Shown one piece after another: positions 33,880-45,990 of a DNA stretch of 64,000 nt. The translations under genes and the position numbers were made by a program. Origin of the DNA: Schistosoma haematobium (Eukaryota > Platyhelminthes > Trematoda > Strigeidida > Schistosomatidae); NCBI RefSeq assembly GCF_000699445.3, contig NC_067196.1, positions 1,922,001-1,986,000 on the forward strand, read 5' to 3'. Positions within the stretch are counted from its first letter, which is position 1; every line of letters begins with the position of its first letter. The notes under the pieces are model-generated. The model was not told the origin of the DNA and ran no database searches. It saw nothing but the letters and a program-made list of their open reading frames with translations.

Positions 33880-36800
33880 CAAATGTGTTAAATAACAAAC
33901 CTATAAGAGATTACTTTCCACAACACTTTTTCTCTGTGCAAGATGGATTACTAGGTTACCCACCATCTACACAACGCCAACTAACAAGTGCTTATCTCAA
34001 CTGTCCGCCTAGCCTAGTCCAACAAACTAGTCCACTTCATCAAAATAGGGATTTTTTGACCTTCAGAAATTCCTAATCTCAATAGAAATAAAGTTCGCTC
34101 AAGCGATAGCTCATATGATCGGGCAAACATAATTAACCACAGTCTATGTATTTCCCAAATACATAACATCAATAGGGAAACGCCCGTTTTTCACACTCCA
34201 AACTCCCTTTTGAACTTACTACTTATTAATGCATGTTCACTTTTGAACAGAATTTCCGCCCTGAAAACATTAGCTTTTCTAGCCAAGCCTTCTTGCATAC
34301 CAATCATTAAAACATGGTGCTCTCAAGCAGTATCTGATTCAGAATTAAATATCCCGAACTTTCGACTCTATCGCAGTGACAGAGAAATTAAGCGAGGAGG
34401 TGGTTGTATTATATATGCTTTGAATACCCTAACAACTAATAAAGTTGGAGGTAGTGTCCTGAATGTTTATCAGAATCTGTCTGGATGTCAGTCAACACCC
34501 TGAATCATAGTCTACTATTTGGATGCATATACAGAGCTTCTGATAGTTCGATTATTGGGAGTTATCTTATTATCAATGCCTTCATACATGCATCTGCTCT
34601 AAACTTTAATGCTAAGGTTATCACTGAAAATTTCAACTATCCTGGGATTACCAGTTGTTGTCAGTCATGTAATGATGAGTTCTCGGCAACCGTTTACGTG
34701 CAATGTTGGTTACAGTGGATTCGAACCCCAAATAGAAACGATAGTATACTTGATCTAATATTTAGTAGAGATATTATCCCACTATCTGTAAAAGTATACG
34801 ATAAATTTGAAAGCAGTTAACATAAGATAGTAGCTTGTTCTCTCCCTATATATCCTTCTTATAATCAACCGATTCAAAAAGTCTGTCAATATAGAGACTA
34901 TAGTCATGCTGACTGGGATCTCCTGCATTCACTGGTTAAACTTTCAGACTGCGATAACGTTTTCTCATGTAACAGTCTCATAAGTCCATCGACGAATTCT
35001 ATCTGATCGTTAACTTCTGTCTAGATTCCTGTGTAACTCTTAAAACGTACAGCTTTAGTAAACCCTACGAATTATATATACCAGCTAAATATTGTAATAA
35101 ACTGAGACGCCTATGGAATCATTACTTTAAGTTAAATGAATTTACGGCAGCTGCACAAATAACAATAATTTTTAACCAAATTGAAGAGAGACATAGGTTA
35201 AAAGCCATTAATATGAGGAGATGCTAGCACTTAATACTAACTCGAAGGTACAAAACTTAACACTACTTTTCAATAAAAGCGCTAAAGCAACTGAAAATTC
35301 TGATATACCATGCATCCAGCATAATAGCACTTTTACATACGACTCTAAACCTATAACAGACGTGTTCAGTGGTATTTTTGAGAATGGTGTTGGAAATACA
35401 AGTGGCTCTGCTTCAAGAGTTATATGCGTGACTAGCAACAAGATAAAATCTATTTCCTTCATATGCATGATAACTAATAAGGCTATTAACACCCTTTGGC
35501 TTTCGAGAGGTCATGGGGCAGACGGTATTTCATCTTTTCTCTACAAATATGGTGGTCCAGATATTCCACTTCTTCTAAAGCTGTTTACTCTCTCTCCATG
35601 GAAACTGGTTCTTACCCTTACTAATGGAAAACGCGTAAATCATACAATGTTACAAATCAGAAGATAAGACTTACGTAAACAATTATCGACCGATCAATAT
35701 TACTCCGGTTGTCCCTAGGAGTATGGAAAAACTATAAGCGATGAACTTTTCAACTATTTACTCGCTGGAAAGTTTATCAATGATACTCAACACGGATTTC
35801 TTAAAGATCGATCTTGCATGACATGTCATTTCGACTTCTTTAATTTAGTTTTTTATCTACGTAGCTAAGGATATGTAGTCTTAATGCTATATCTGCACAT
35901 TTCTAAAGCCTTTGACATGGTTAAACACCAACTTCTTATAAGTAAGTTTGCATTTTATGGGGTTCAAAATCCTTTGCTTGCTTGGTTTGATTCCTTTCTC
36001 AGCAATCGACATCGAATAGTCAAAATTAACTCCTCGATGTCTAACGCTGTCCCTGTTACAAGTGGTGTAATACAAGGTAGTGGCTTAGTCCCTTTTTTGC
36101 TCTTTTTTAATGTACAAAGTTTGTGTTTGACCCCTTCTAGAATATTGCGCGTTTATACTTAGCAGTGCGCGCATAAAGGATAAAATAAGGTTTGAATCAG
36201 TACAGAGACGTTTTACACTTCGTATTCTTGGAGCTGATTGCACCTTTACTTATGAATCTTAATGCCATAAACTTGGGCTAGACCTTTTATGGAAGAAGAG
36301 ATTGAAACTAAATCTTTACTTTTTCAAACTACTCAATAAACTATCTTAGACATCCAATCACGTGATTCAATATGCCAAAACCTCTCACCATGACATTCGT
36401 AATTACTTGGCACTAGTGAAACAAACTCATTCTAACTCATCTATTAATATGAATTACTTTACCTGTAACTTTTCTAGACTCTGGAATAATTTATCACAAT
36501 CTATCCGTACGATAAAATCACTCACTCTAATTGTTCTCTGCATCGATGCATACTGGTCCTCTAAAAATGCATTTAATGTTCTAGCACCTGTAAGTGTATC
36601 TCATTCCAAAAGTGATATTATTAGAACCTCAAATGCTTAGCGATCCTTATTAGTGCATACCCTGAGTATAACCACCCACATACTGTCACCTTGTGTTAAT
36701 ACCGCGCCCAGCAAGTTTATCTGATTTGAATATTATCTAGCTTCAAAAGTATATCACTATTTCACATGACACGCATATAGGCAGACCTGATTGACATATT

Positions 36801-36980
36801 TTGGTAATTACTGCTTTGTTGTTCCCTGCTCTCTCTTTTTGTTTTAATTTCTCTAGTTGTAGAAAATTACATTTAATTTGATCTAGGACACGAAATGACT
36901 TCAATTACACTGTTCATAAATCAACGGACTGTCCATTGAAAAAGAATTTTCTTTAAAATTCTCGGCTGATGTATTGGATT
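33880..36980 (+). mobile_element. CR1-like non-LTR retrotransposon, inactivated, copy 1
   Basis: About 3.1 kb on the plus strand. An ORF1-like piece lies at 33885-34076. The endonuclease part at 34210-34820 includes LINACSLLNRISALKTLAF, IIKTWC where TETW is usual (catalytic Glu replaced by Lys), RGGGCIIYALN, and ENFNYPGIT where GDFN is usual (Asp lost). The reverse transcriptase part at 35490-36120 includes LYLHISKAFDMV (catalytic Asp replaced by His) and TSGVIQGSGLVPFLLFFN, after which the FADD region is deleted. The 3' region with a degenerate tail runs to 36980. Segment X stops at 33880 after GACTGTCAT, and Y resumes at 36981 far downstream of its start. The element therefore sits in place of about 2 kb of unit sequence. 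Confidence 0.8.
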
Positions 36981-37553
36981 CATAATTCAATCAAGGGTTG
37001 ATCGCTTCATGTAATCATCATCATTATGTTATGCCTTCTCTTCACATAGATCTTGTAAGACATATGTAGTACAAGTGTATGTGAAATTAATCAATGAAAC
37101 GACATAAATTATAAAAATCATTTGAAAGAAACTGTTTGTCGTTATAAGTAGTATGCACTACAGTATCATTCCATCATCTGTAACTGAACCTAGATCACCT
37201 GCTTTTCTCTTCGCATTCTCATTAATTGAATTGTAATAGTATAGATTGTTCATATTAATATACATTGAGTATGAGAATAAAAGTTCAAGATAAATATGTT
37301 AGAGTGTAAAAGTGACTCTCTCTGTCTCTCAACACAAGAAACATAGGTCAAGTACACTTACCACAACAGTGAGGTCAACCAACAAATCACCATCATTCCC
37401 TCTCCAAATCTACTCCACTCATATTATCAACCACTCACTCATTCACTCAACAATAACACACATGCTGCAATCTCACTCTCACATTGACCTTCACAGAATC
37501 ACAGATACTAACACGAGACAATTGTATGTCCACTCACTCTATCTCACAGACAG
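36981..37553 (+). repeat. Segment Y, 3' part only, leading to A3
   Basis: From CAATCAAGGGTTGATCGC to the TATA box. Nearly identical to the reverse complement of 42461-43030 and to 62438-63008. The CACTC-rich pyrimidine tract is at 37420-37540. Confidence 0.85.
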
Positions 37554-37560
37554 TATAAAA
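37554..37560 (+). promoter_or_regulatory. TATA box of A3
   Basis: TATAAAA in the family context CAGACAGTATAAAAGCAATG, 92 bases before the first ATG. Confidence 0.65.
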
Positions 37561-37645
37561 GCAATGTGTCCACATCTATTCACAGTGCTTCTCTTCGTAT
37601 CCCATTGAAACACATTTCTAGTGTTTTGCTAGTGTTGTTGGTTCA

Positions 37646-38137
37646 ATGAGAATGGTGAGTGTTCATCTTGTATTAGTTAATTGATATGTTCAGATCCAGT
37701 TGACAGTGTTGTTGTCAGTAGTGACGATTGTGTCACTTGATAATTCAGTGAGTGGTGAGATCTTGTTATTGAAAAATGAAGTAGTTCCATTTCTAGTTGG
37801 TGCAGGTGAGTTGTTCCATGTGATTGATGTTTTATTACTTTCAATACCCTTTATTAAAAATCCTCATTTCTGATTATTTCATGATGGCTGAGTAGTTGTT
37901 TCGTTTAGACTTGCCTGCGATGTTTATTTGTACAGCAGACGTTTGAATTTTTGAACATGACTGGTTTTGTTTTTGTAGGAATGGCTAATGAAGTTGCTGC
38001 CAGATCTCGTCCAATGGAGAAAAAAGCGGAAAGGGAAAACCCAAAAATGGTGTAAAAAGAAGAATAAAGACACCAGTTTCATCGATATTTTTGTAAGTAC
38101 CACGACTACCAATCCTCCTGAAGCAGTCCGTAAATAA
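37646..38137 (+). pseudogene. Family A copy A3, frameshifted in a poly-A run
   Basis: Exon 1 carries ATGAGAATG (37646-37654) before an intact GTGAGT; intron 1 is 39 nt; exon 2 is 37694-37805 (112 nt); exon 3 starts at 37979. Splice sites are all intact. In exon 3, GAG is followed by six A where A4 has seven. The frame shifts and ends at TAA 38053-38055 after a 25-codon tail, instead of 38135-38137. A second A is missing a little later. The original tail would resemble A4 (Lys-rich, ending EAVRK). Either a genuine recent pseudogene or a homopolymer error in the assembly. Confidence 0.75.
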
Positions 38138-38800
38138 ATCTTCTTCATGACTTTTACTGGTTCTCTGAATGTTTATTCGCATTTGAATTAGTGTATATTC
38201 TGTGAATATGAACTTTAGTTCAATGACGAACCCGATATTTAGTGATAATGAAACGAGCCATCACTGAGCAAAATGACTGTGTGACATGTTACATTATTTG
38301 CAAACGTATTCTGTAATATGAAATATTTGACCGATTTGAAGTAACAGAAAAACCAGTCGGTGACTTGCCGATGGTTCGTGAATAAGCAAATTGAATCCAT
38401 CGACATAATATAATGACAAACATCGTAATTTTCCACTCAGTTTCACCTTGTGTGCTTCGAATGCTTACACCTCCTCGGCATATTCGTAGTCAAATTCTCA
38501 CTACACTCCATGTCTATTCTTCGTGGATAAGTGATGAAACGCACACTGACCGGCTTGTGTATTATTATTAGAGAAGTGCTTAACATTCGTAGAGTACAAG
38601 TCACACCATTATCAATGCGCATTCAACGTATAATTGAGTGAAAAATGATAGTTGGTCAAATTGTAGATCATTGTTTTTCTAGTATTCGTGTAACCTATGC
38701 TTATTGATCTGTATCCGAAAGTTTAATCTCTCTGTCAAAACATCCGAAATAACAAACCTTCCTCGACTTCAATAGATTTCTTCTCTCTATCAATTCGCAA
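38138..38800 (-). repeat. 3' flank of A3 with inverted piece of segment X
   Basis: 38570-38790 matches plus-strand 510-745 (segment X reversed), as downstream of A1 and A2. The first 407 bases after A3 match the 3' flank of A4. Confidence 0.75.
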
Positions 38801-38921
38801 AAATTCAGTGGTAGTATTAAAATCATCAATAGTAATAGTATCAGTAGTACTAATATTGATAGTAGTACATGAATTATATGAGTTAAAGTTTTACTTTCTT
38901 TATATGCTCTGAATCTGGGTA

Positions 38922-39026
38922 TTAATCCCGACACATAAACATGATTTCAGTCTTCTTCTGACCTATGTTGTGGGTATGACACATGCAAATTGCTAAGTAT
39001 AATAGAAGTCGAAGGATTGCTGCCAT
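38922..39026 (-). pseudogene. Candidate small open frame, shortened copy (E2)
   Basis: MAAILRLLLYLAICMCHTHN start with a TAA after 34 codons, where E1 continues to 50. Equivalent to 22880-23032. Coding status is unproven. Confidence 0.15.
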
Positions 39027-39029
39027 GTT

Positions 39030-41148
39030 ATTTAGGGTTGTTTATTTAAAGGTAATGACGTGAAAGTTATGGACGAAGAGACAAGGAACGACATAAGGCG
39101 TAACTTCTACGAAACGTTCTTTCAACTTCACGGCCCGCAGAATGTCAAATACAACAGAGCACACTAAATAGAAGGAAAGCAACGGTTGGAAGAATATGTA
39201 GCAGTCGATAGTTGAGGCAATGAGACAACCAATAAAACTCTGCACAATTCCTTTGAATTATGTTCTCACTTCGTTCAGAATAGTGTATGGATATCGAAAT
39301 TAAGAGGACGTCAATTTTGGAATTTATTTGCCAGTTAAAAGTTGAACTTGGAATACTGAAAATTCTTGCCGAATCGTTCTGACATTTAGACTAAATATTA
39401 CCCTCTTATCAAGCAACAGTGTGTCTCGATCAAGAGGTTTTGCGATTCTCAAATGGATTGAGGTGGTACTGGTGCATTTTATGTGGCTTTTATGACAAGT
39501 GGTCTAGACTGCATGAAAACACAAGACCAAGACTCAGTGCAATGAATACTGACATTACGAAATTTCCCAGTGATAAAAACCGTCAACTACAGTCTCATCT
39601 CTGAAATATTAATGGATTGAATATTTGCAAAGATAGCGATTCAACTATATTGTAATGGGATAACCATAGAACATAAATTCAATCGACAGTGTAATACAAC
39701 AAGAGATGCACAGAACATTTCAAAATCAGCATATTGTAACGTGAAATGACATACTGTTAGTATTTGAAAACATATTTCATTGCATTGTATTTGTTCTCAT
39801 TTTCATCTTATGTCCTTCAATGTAGATATAAAAACCAAATAACCATATTATTTTAATTGTCATTATTATTCACATCTGTTTATCTGAACAAACCTTATAT
39901 GAAAATGCCTTTTTCAGTTTGTTTTGTAATACAACCACGTACAAATTCCAATAACGTTGGCATGACATTCATGTATGTATGAAACGGTTTCAGTGAATGT
40001 GAGAAGAGTGCTGAGTTATATTTTTGGGAGAAAATGGAGAAGATATTAGATCTTTATTAGATATGATGGAAATGAGAAGTACGTAGACGGTTTATTAGCC
40101 TCTTTTGTGAACACTGTTTTGTTATCAGTGGTCTCTCAGAACAGTTCACCAAAGCATTGCTGCCATGATTCCATTTGTCGAGTCAAAAGTGTAGAGTTGT
40201 ATTTGTATGAAATAATGATTCATTTGGAATTCCTGATTGCCTGGTTTCCGATTCCGAATATAATACATTCATTCGTGTTTACCCAGTACGTCTTGGTTAA
40301 ACTGCGTTATTTCTATTTTGTACTGCAATTAAAATAATCCGAACTATCACAAAAACCTGTTGGATACCTGGGAAAGAAAACGTTACTGTAAAATTTATAT
40401 TCAAAAGTTTCAATTTATTTTACGGGTGTACTAACATTAGCGGCATCATCAAGTGCATTGACATCGACGTTGAAGTAATCCTCATACTTTATAAACTAAG
40501 GTTCAAATGTTATACAGGTCAAACAGTCGAGATGATGTTCATGAGTCGAAAAAGATTATCGTCTGTGAAGTACTTAAGAACAGTTAGTACTGGTCACTTT
40601 CAACTGCAATCACACGGTTGATTTTCCTTTTAAAAACAGATCAAAACGCACATCCAACAAAATTACTTGCTCACTCTTTTAATTAGCCTGACTATAATAG
40701 GAAGAACAAAACGAATTGTTGATCTTGAAGCTACATATGATGATTATTCTCTCGTCATCATCACATTTTGACGGGTCATCCAAATCATCATCTATTATGT
40801 TCACTCACTAAACGCCAAACCTTAGTCTACACGATACCGAATAATCTATACAAGTATGTTTACGGAAACCAGGTCAATGGAATTTGTCAAAATGAGGACT
40901 AAGTAAGTAAGGCATTAGTCACTACTCAATATGCTGTCACTGTCAAATCAAATGTGCATCTCATTAACGCGCCTCTATTTCATAATGTATCTGGAGTGTC
41001 GATGTTTGTTATTATTATTATCATTATTATTTATTCACTTCACAAAGCTAAAGCCATTCTGTCAACATTTTAGTAAGATATACTGCACAGGCAAACAAAT
41101 AATTCTAGTTTCGGATTGTGGAGATTAATAAGTGTTTCATTGAGCTCA
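39030..41148 (+). repeat. Downstream unit, diverged copy of 23040-25410
   Basis: Same order of blocks as downstream of A2 (inverted X piece, then a long AT-rich part), about 10 percent or more diverged. No gene recognised. Confidence 0.6.
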
Positions 41149-41149
41149 T

Positions 41150-41290
41150 GAACTGATTGCTATTGGACGACCGTTGAAAACCTGAAAGCACCGAACGGCC
41201 GTCTCGTCCCATTGTGTGACTCCTCGATGACAGTGCGCATTCACGATCCTACTCGCGGGAGACAGATGGCTGTGTGAGGAGTAAAAAGAA
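41150..41290 (-). mobile_element. SINE with degenerate hammerhead
   Basis: On the minus strand: GGATCGTGAATGCGCACTGT, then a GAGGAGT core, ACAATGGGACGAGACGGCCG and TTTCAGGTTTTCAACGG. The GAAA of the ribozyme core is GAGA and stem II is mismatched. It marks the border between the A3 unit and the inverted A5 unit. Confidence 0.65.
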
Positions 41291-41541
41291 CTACGGGAGA
41301 TTCAGACCACAGTTGAAGGAGAGGTATGGTATATGCTATTTATGCTGACAGATATAAGCGGTATATGGCTGTTATCAAAAATCAAATGCCTATTCATTAG
41401 ATTACTAAACCATAAACAAGAACAGAATATCAAATCATATTGACCACTTTTCTCACTTATGCCAATGGAAGAAACGTTCAAGACGATCTATAATGAAACT
41501 TTATTGATTCAATGAGAGTGCAATTCCAAAACAAACTTATT

Positions 41542-42008
41542 TCACTCATAATTATTGTACACACTCTTCAAATAGTTGTTATATTCGTCATTCATTTTAT
41601 TCTTATTCTTCACGTTTCTCTTCTCCGAAGACTGAGATACCACACTGAAGTCCATTCCAACTGCTACAAAGCAGTAAACTAACATGAATAAAACGTCCGA
41701 AGATGTAATCACACAGTAATACCATACACAAATAAAAACAAAGAAAATTCTGACTTCATGTTGAATTATTACAAAATGATAATAATGAATGCAGTGCAAT
41801 GAATGTGAAGAAAACTCAGTCGCACGGAACATCTCACCTGCACCAACTAGAAATGGAACTACTTCTTCTTTCTATAACACGATCTCACCACTCACTGAAT
41901 TATCAAGTGACATAATCATCACTATTGAAAACAACACTGTCGACTGGATCTGAACACACCAATTAACGAATTCACAATGAACAACTCGGTATATTGAACA
42001 CTCAGCAT
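41542..42008 (-). pseudogene. Family A copy A5 (inverted), broken, with a distinct last exon
   Basis: Minus strand. The ATG at 42008-42006 is followed by CTGAGT, so the donor's first base is G to C. Exon 2 is 41949-41838 (112 nt) with an intact acceptor and GTGAGA donor, but codon 26 is TAG where A1 has TCG. The last exon, 41663-41542, fits the same phase and has a divergent tail (VGMDFSVVSQSSEKR, then Asn/Lys-rich, ending KSVYNNYE). GM and EKR recall the other copies, the rest does not. The gene is convergent with A3. Two independent lesions make it a pseudogene. Confidence 0.75.
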
Positions 42009-42109
42009 TCTCACTGAACTAACAAAACTAGCGAAACACTAGAAGTGTGTTTCAATGTGATACGAAGAGAAGCACTGTGAATGGATATAGACACATTGCA
42101 TTTATACTG

Positions 42110-42455
42110 TGTTACGAAGAACTGTAGGCATTTGGCAGATTAAAATCTTTTTATTGTTTATTATTAATTTACAGTATTTTGGATATATCATTATTTCGGA
42201 CATTTTGGTTTTCCTTTGTCGTTGATTTTAGTATTTGGTAGTTTTGCACCAAGAACCTACAAATTAGAAGGTTTGTTTTGTAACTGTTATTATTATTGTT
42301 GTTGGAACGATATTTGGTCGACTATATGTGAATTGCTAATACATTTGTTATCTAAAATTGAAACTTGGTTCTGTTGTTAATTTGGGTTCGTAATTTGCAA
42401 GTAGATCGATAGCCCGTACTTCAATCGTTGGGACGAGCAAAACTTGGGTGTAACA
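42110..42455. mobile_element. Solo LTR in the A5 promoter, with 5-bp target duplication
   Basis: 346 bases begin TGTTAC and end GTAACA, flanked on both sides by TACTG (42105-42109 and 42456-42460). TACTG is the complement of CAGTA, the first part of the family A TATA context. The insertion split CAGTATAAA, and the duplicated CAGTA restored a TATA box on the gene side. No internal retroelement sequence remains. The TGTTAC/GTAACA ends suit a retroviral-type LTR retrotransposon; the family is not assigned. Confidence 0.8.
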
Positions 42456-42460
42456 TACTG

Positions 42461-43865
42461 TCTGTGAGATGGGGTGAGTGGACATACAATTGTCTCGTGT
42501 TAGTATCTGTGATTCTGTGAAGGTCAATGTGAGAGTGAGATTGCAGCATGTGTGTTATTGTTGAGTGAATGAGTGAGTGGTTGATAATATGAGTGGAGTA
42601 GATTTGGAGAGGGAATGATGGTGATTTGTTGGTTGACCTCACTGTTGTGGTAAGTGTACTTGACCTATGTTTCTTGTGTTGAGAGACAGAGAGAGTCACT
42701 TTTACACTCTAACATATTTATCTTGAACTTTTATTCTCATACTCAATGTATATTAATATGAACAATCTATACTATTACAATTCAATTAATGAGAATGCGA
42801 AGAGAAAAGCAGGTGATCTAGGTTCAGTTACAGATGATGGAATGATACTGTAGTGCATACTACTTATAACGACAAACAGTTTCTTTCAAATGATTTTTAT
42901 AATTTATGTCGTTTCATTGATTAATTTCACATACACTTGTACTACATATGTCTTACAAGATATATGTGAAGAGAAGGCATAACATAATGATGATGATTAC
43001 ATGAAGCGATCAACCCTCGATTGAATTATGAGATTTGATTAGTATGTTGTGTGATGTGTGTTAGCCCGATAAACAATTATAAACCACAACAATCCAAGGA
43101 GATATGGTGTAGTAGATTGATTTTCTGTAACATGAATAAATATCGATGGTTAGATTCATTTTCAGTTCCTCCCATATCATTTTGTGTTAGACGGAGTCAA
43201 CGATTACGTGAAGCGCTTTGAAACACACTCAATAAGAAATTTATAAATGATTGTTCGCATATGTTTCTAGGTGTCTTGTCATGTAAATCAATGGTACTTC
43301 TCTTTCTTAATCAACTTGAAAAACTCAACTGAGTCACGTTTCGCATTATCACATTAATCAGACATTTTAATTAATCATGGTCAATCGATTGTTGATGGCT
43401 ACCCAAATCGATCTTCTCTCTACCAACCAGCTGATCACTCTTCCTCGGTAGATTCACACAGAGCATGCATCAAACCACACTCGTGTGATGTATTATATGA
43501 TGTCGTTTGTGTTCTGCATGACATTCAGCAAGTGATATTGTGGCAATTACATAGATGTTACTTTTCCCAGATAACAACTGACATGATGAGATGACGGGCA
43601 GGAATCTCATTGTTACACCATTGAAATTCTTGCTCAACATTTTTTATGGTTTTTATTCTATATGATGATTAATTCGGAGTAACATTTGCTTTTATTTCTC
43701 ATTGTGATACCTCAAATAATGAGTGTGATGTTATTTCAGGATACATTGTTCTTGTTTACATTTATCGTGGACTGTTCTCAGCATTACACGCAGCATGTGA
43801 TTTTTCACAAATCTCAGTATTTCATATACATGTTGTTTTATTCCGTTTGGCAATGTGATTTACTA
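42461..43865 (-). repeat. Segment Y in reverse, upstream of A5
   Basis: 42461-43030 is almost identical to the reverse complement of 36981-37552. Beyond 43030 it continues as a more diverged complete Y (to about 43865, compare 4105 and 20500), showing the sequence that the CR1-like element replaced in the A3 unit. Confidence 0.85.
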
Positions 43866-44035
43866 ACAATACTACCATTATTAATAACAATACATATGGC
43901 TCTACTATTATTATTATTATTGCATTTGATAGTACTTTAGTGAACAACCACACAAATGTGAACAATTGAATGTGTGTGAACTTAAAAACTACAGGAAATC
44001 TTAGTGAAGTGTGATAACCATATATATATATATAA
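43866..44035. repeat. Simple repeats
   Basis: ATT trinucleotides near 43905-43921 and an AT dinucleotide run near 44022-44033. No gene. Confidence 0.6.
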
Positions 44036-44037
44036 GT

Positions 44038-44155
44038 GTTCACGCGCGAAACCGAGTGCTCTGAGTTCGACTCACACAAGCAGGATCGTGGATGCGCAAC
44101 GCTTCCACGGCTTTCAGGTTTTCAACAATGGTCTAACGTCAATCGCCTTACCATA
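44038..44155 (+). mobile_element. SINE fragment, hammerhead deleted
   Basis: A box-B-like GAGTTCGACTC stretch (near 44070) is followed by GCAGGATCGTGGATGCGCAACGC and TTTCAGGTTTTCAACAATGG. The ribozyme core between the two stem I strands is missing. Confidence 0.55.
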
Positions 44156-44950
44156 TCAATCAAAAACGTAATAATCTCTATAATCCAAATGAATACAAAA
44201 TTGTATTTCTGATGTTTCGTGACTCTATGTAATTCGCTTCTCAAAAGTAAATAAATAACTAATATGAAATTGAAGTTACATGATGCATAGGGAACAATTT
44301 TCAGCTTATTTGGGAATCACAAATATGTATTTGTGTATCAGCCAAATTATATTTGAGAAGCCCAATGATATCAGAATGGATGGTTTGGAGTGTTGAACTC
44401 AGTTGTTGAAAGTTGAACACCGTCACCAATAGACTACCGCTTCATGAAATAACCCAACAAACAGGTAGTATTACGATTCCACATACCAGTTAGATAGTTA
44501 ATATACAGGTTCTTGAACAAAATCTACTCATATCACTCCAATAGCCTATCGGGAAAATTTAGTATTTAAAAGATAAAGCATGATGATTGAAATCATTATT
44601 TAATCGTTCCTACGGATAATTACAACCACAATATTCATGGGTACTAATATCTAAAGTCACTACTGAGGAAGAATGATGGAAGCTCCCTAACGAAACCGAA
44701 TAGGTCAAAGGACTCAATACAATCAAATCGAATATAAACATGAATAAATCGTTAAATAAAATAAAATAAAATGCAAACGTTACAAGAATATCAGTCAATG
44801 AATTACATTAAAAAAACCGAATCAAATGTTCACACTCATCAATATATTTTCATTTGAGAATTCAAGATTCAGTATTCGGACTTTTCAAAGTAGTAAGTTA
44901 CAGTAATATTTAACATATTCAAGATATTTCAATCCTATACAAGCTTGTTC
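44156..44950. other. No recognised feature
   Basis: AT-rich; the short open frames here have no recognisable domain or repeat partner. Confidence 0.4.
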
Positions 44951-44954
44951 GATA

Positions 44955-45990
44955 TTACAGCGTGCCTCAGAAGATAGTTGCTATCATACAGAATTCATAT
45001 GATGGATTAAAATGTAAAATCGTGCATGTAGGACAGTTGACAAAGTCGTTCGAAATAAAGACCGCTGTCAGGCAAGGTTGCTTACTCTCACCCTTTCTTT
45101 TTCTCCTGGTGGTCGACTGATTCATGAAGACATCAACATCTGAAGGAAAGCACGGGAAACAGTGGACATCTAGGATGCAGTTGGACGATCTATACTTCAC
45201 AGTTGATCTGGCCCTCTTATCGCAATCAGAACAGCAAATGCAGGAGAAAATGACCAGTGTAGCAGCAGCTTCAACAGTAGTAGGTCTCATTATACACAAA
45301 GGGAAAAGCAGGATTCTCCGATGCTGCACAGAATGCACCAATCCAGTCACAATTGATGGAGGAGATTTGGAAGATGTAAAAACATTTACATATCTGGCAG
45401 CATCATTGATGAACATGGTGGAACTGATACAGATGTGAAGGCGCGGATCGGCAAAGCAAGAGCAGCATATTTGCAATTGAGAAACATGTGAAACTCAAAA
45501 CAGCTGTCAGCCAACACCGAGGTCACGATTTTCAATACAAACGTCAAGACAGTTCTATTGTATGGGGCGGAAACCTAGAGAACTACGAAAGTCATCATCC
45601 AGCAGATACAGATGCTTGTTAACAGTTTGTCTACGGAAATTACTTGAGATCCGTTGACCAGACATTATTAGCAAACACCTACTGTGGGAGAGAACAAACC
45701 AGATCCTAGTGGAAGAAATCAGGAAGAAGCGTTGAAAGTGGATAGGACACGCATTGAGGAAAGCACCCAACTGTGTCACAAAGACAAACAATCACATGGA
45801 ATCTTCAAGGCTGAAGGAGGAGAGGAAGATCAAACAACACATTAAGCCGGGAAACGGAGATAGACATGAGAAAAATGAACAAGAATTGGATAGAACTGGA
45901 AAGGTAAGCCCAGGACGGAGTGGGTTTTAGAATGCTGGTCGGCGACCTATACAACATTGGGTGTAATAGGCGTAAGTCAGTAAGTAAAGT
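44955..45990 (+). mobile_element. RTE-like non-LTR retrotransposon relic (RT 3' half to tail)
   Basis: One frame runs from IIQNSYDGLKCKIV through FEIKTAVRQGCLLSPFLFLL (about 45045-45105) to VVD, a TGA in place of Trp, then MKTSTSEGKHGKQW and LDDLYFTVDLALLS (about 45184-45225). There the catalytic F/Y-A-D-D has become FTVD, so the enzyme is dead. DLEDVKTFTYLAASL follows, then frameshifted pieces (VLLYGAET near 45550) and a 3' end with repeated AAGTCAGTAAGTAAAG. Typical of the schistosome SR2-type RTE family (name tentative). Confidence 0.75.

Larger units (their letters stand above)
25800..38544 (+). repeat. Large direct duplication, copy 1
   Basis: Matches 53089-64000 at an offset of about 25456, running off the end of the window. 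Differences are sparse single bases, homopolymer length changes, one divergent patch (about 27918-27965) and a missing block of about 1.83 kb in copy 2 (equivalent to 25893-27720, most of the RTE-like relic). Confidence 0.95.

Noticed and set aside
35208..35492. 94-codon minus-strand frame (and 60665-60949)
   Set aside because: Antisense to the CR1-like element's coding region.
37312..37608. 98-codon His/Ser/Thr-rich frame over the A3 promoter (and 42421-42699, 5333-5620)
   Set aside because: Product of the CACTC-repeat tract; it runs through the TATA box and changes with repeat length.
44967..45476. 169-codon minus-strand frame
   Set aside because: Antisense shadow of the RTE-like reverse transcriptase, whose motifs read clearly on the plus strand.
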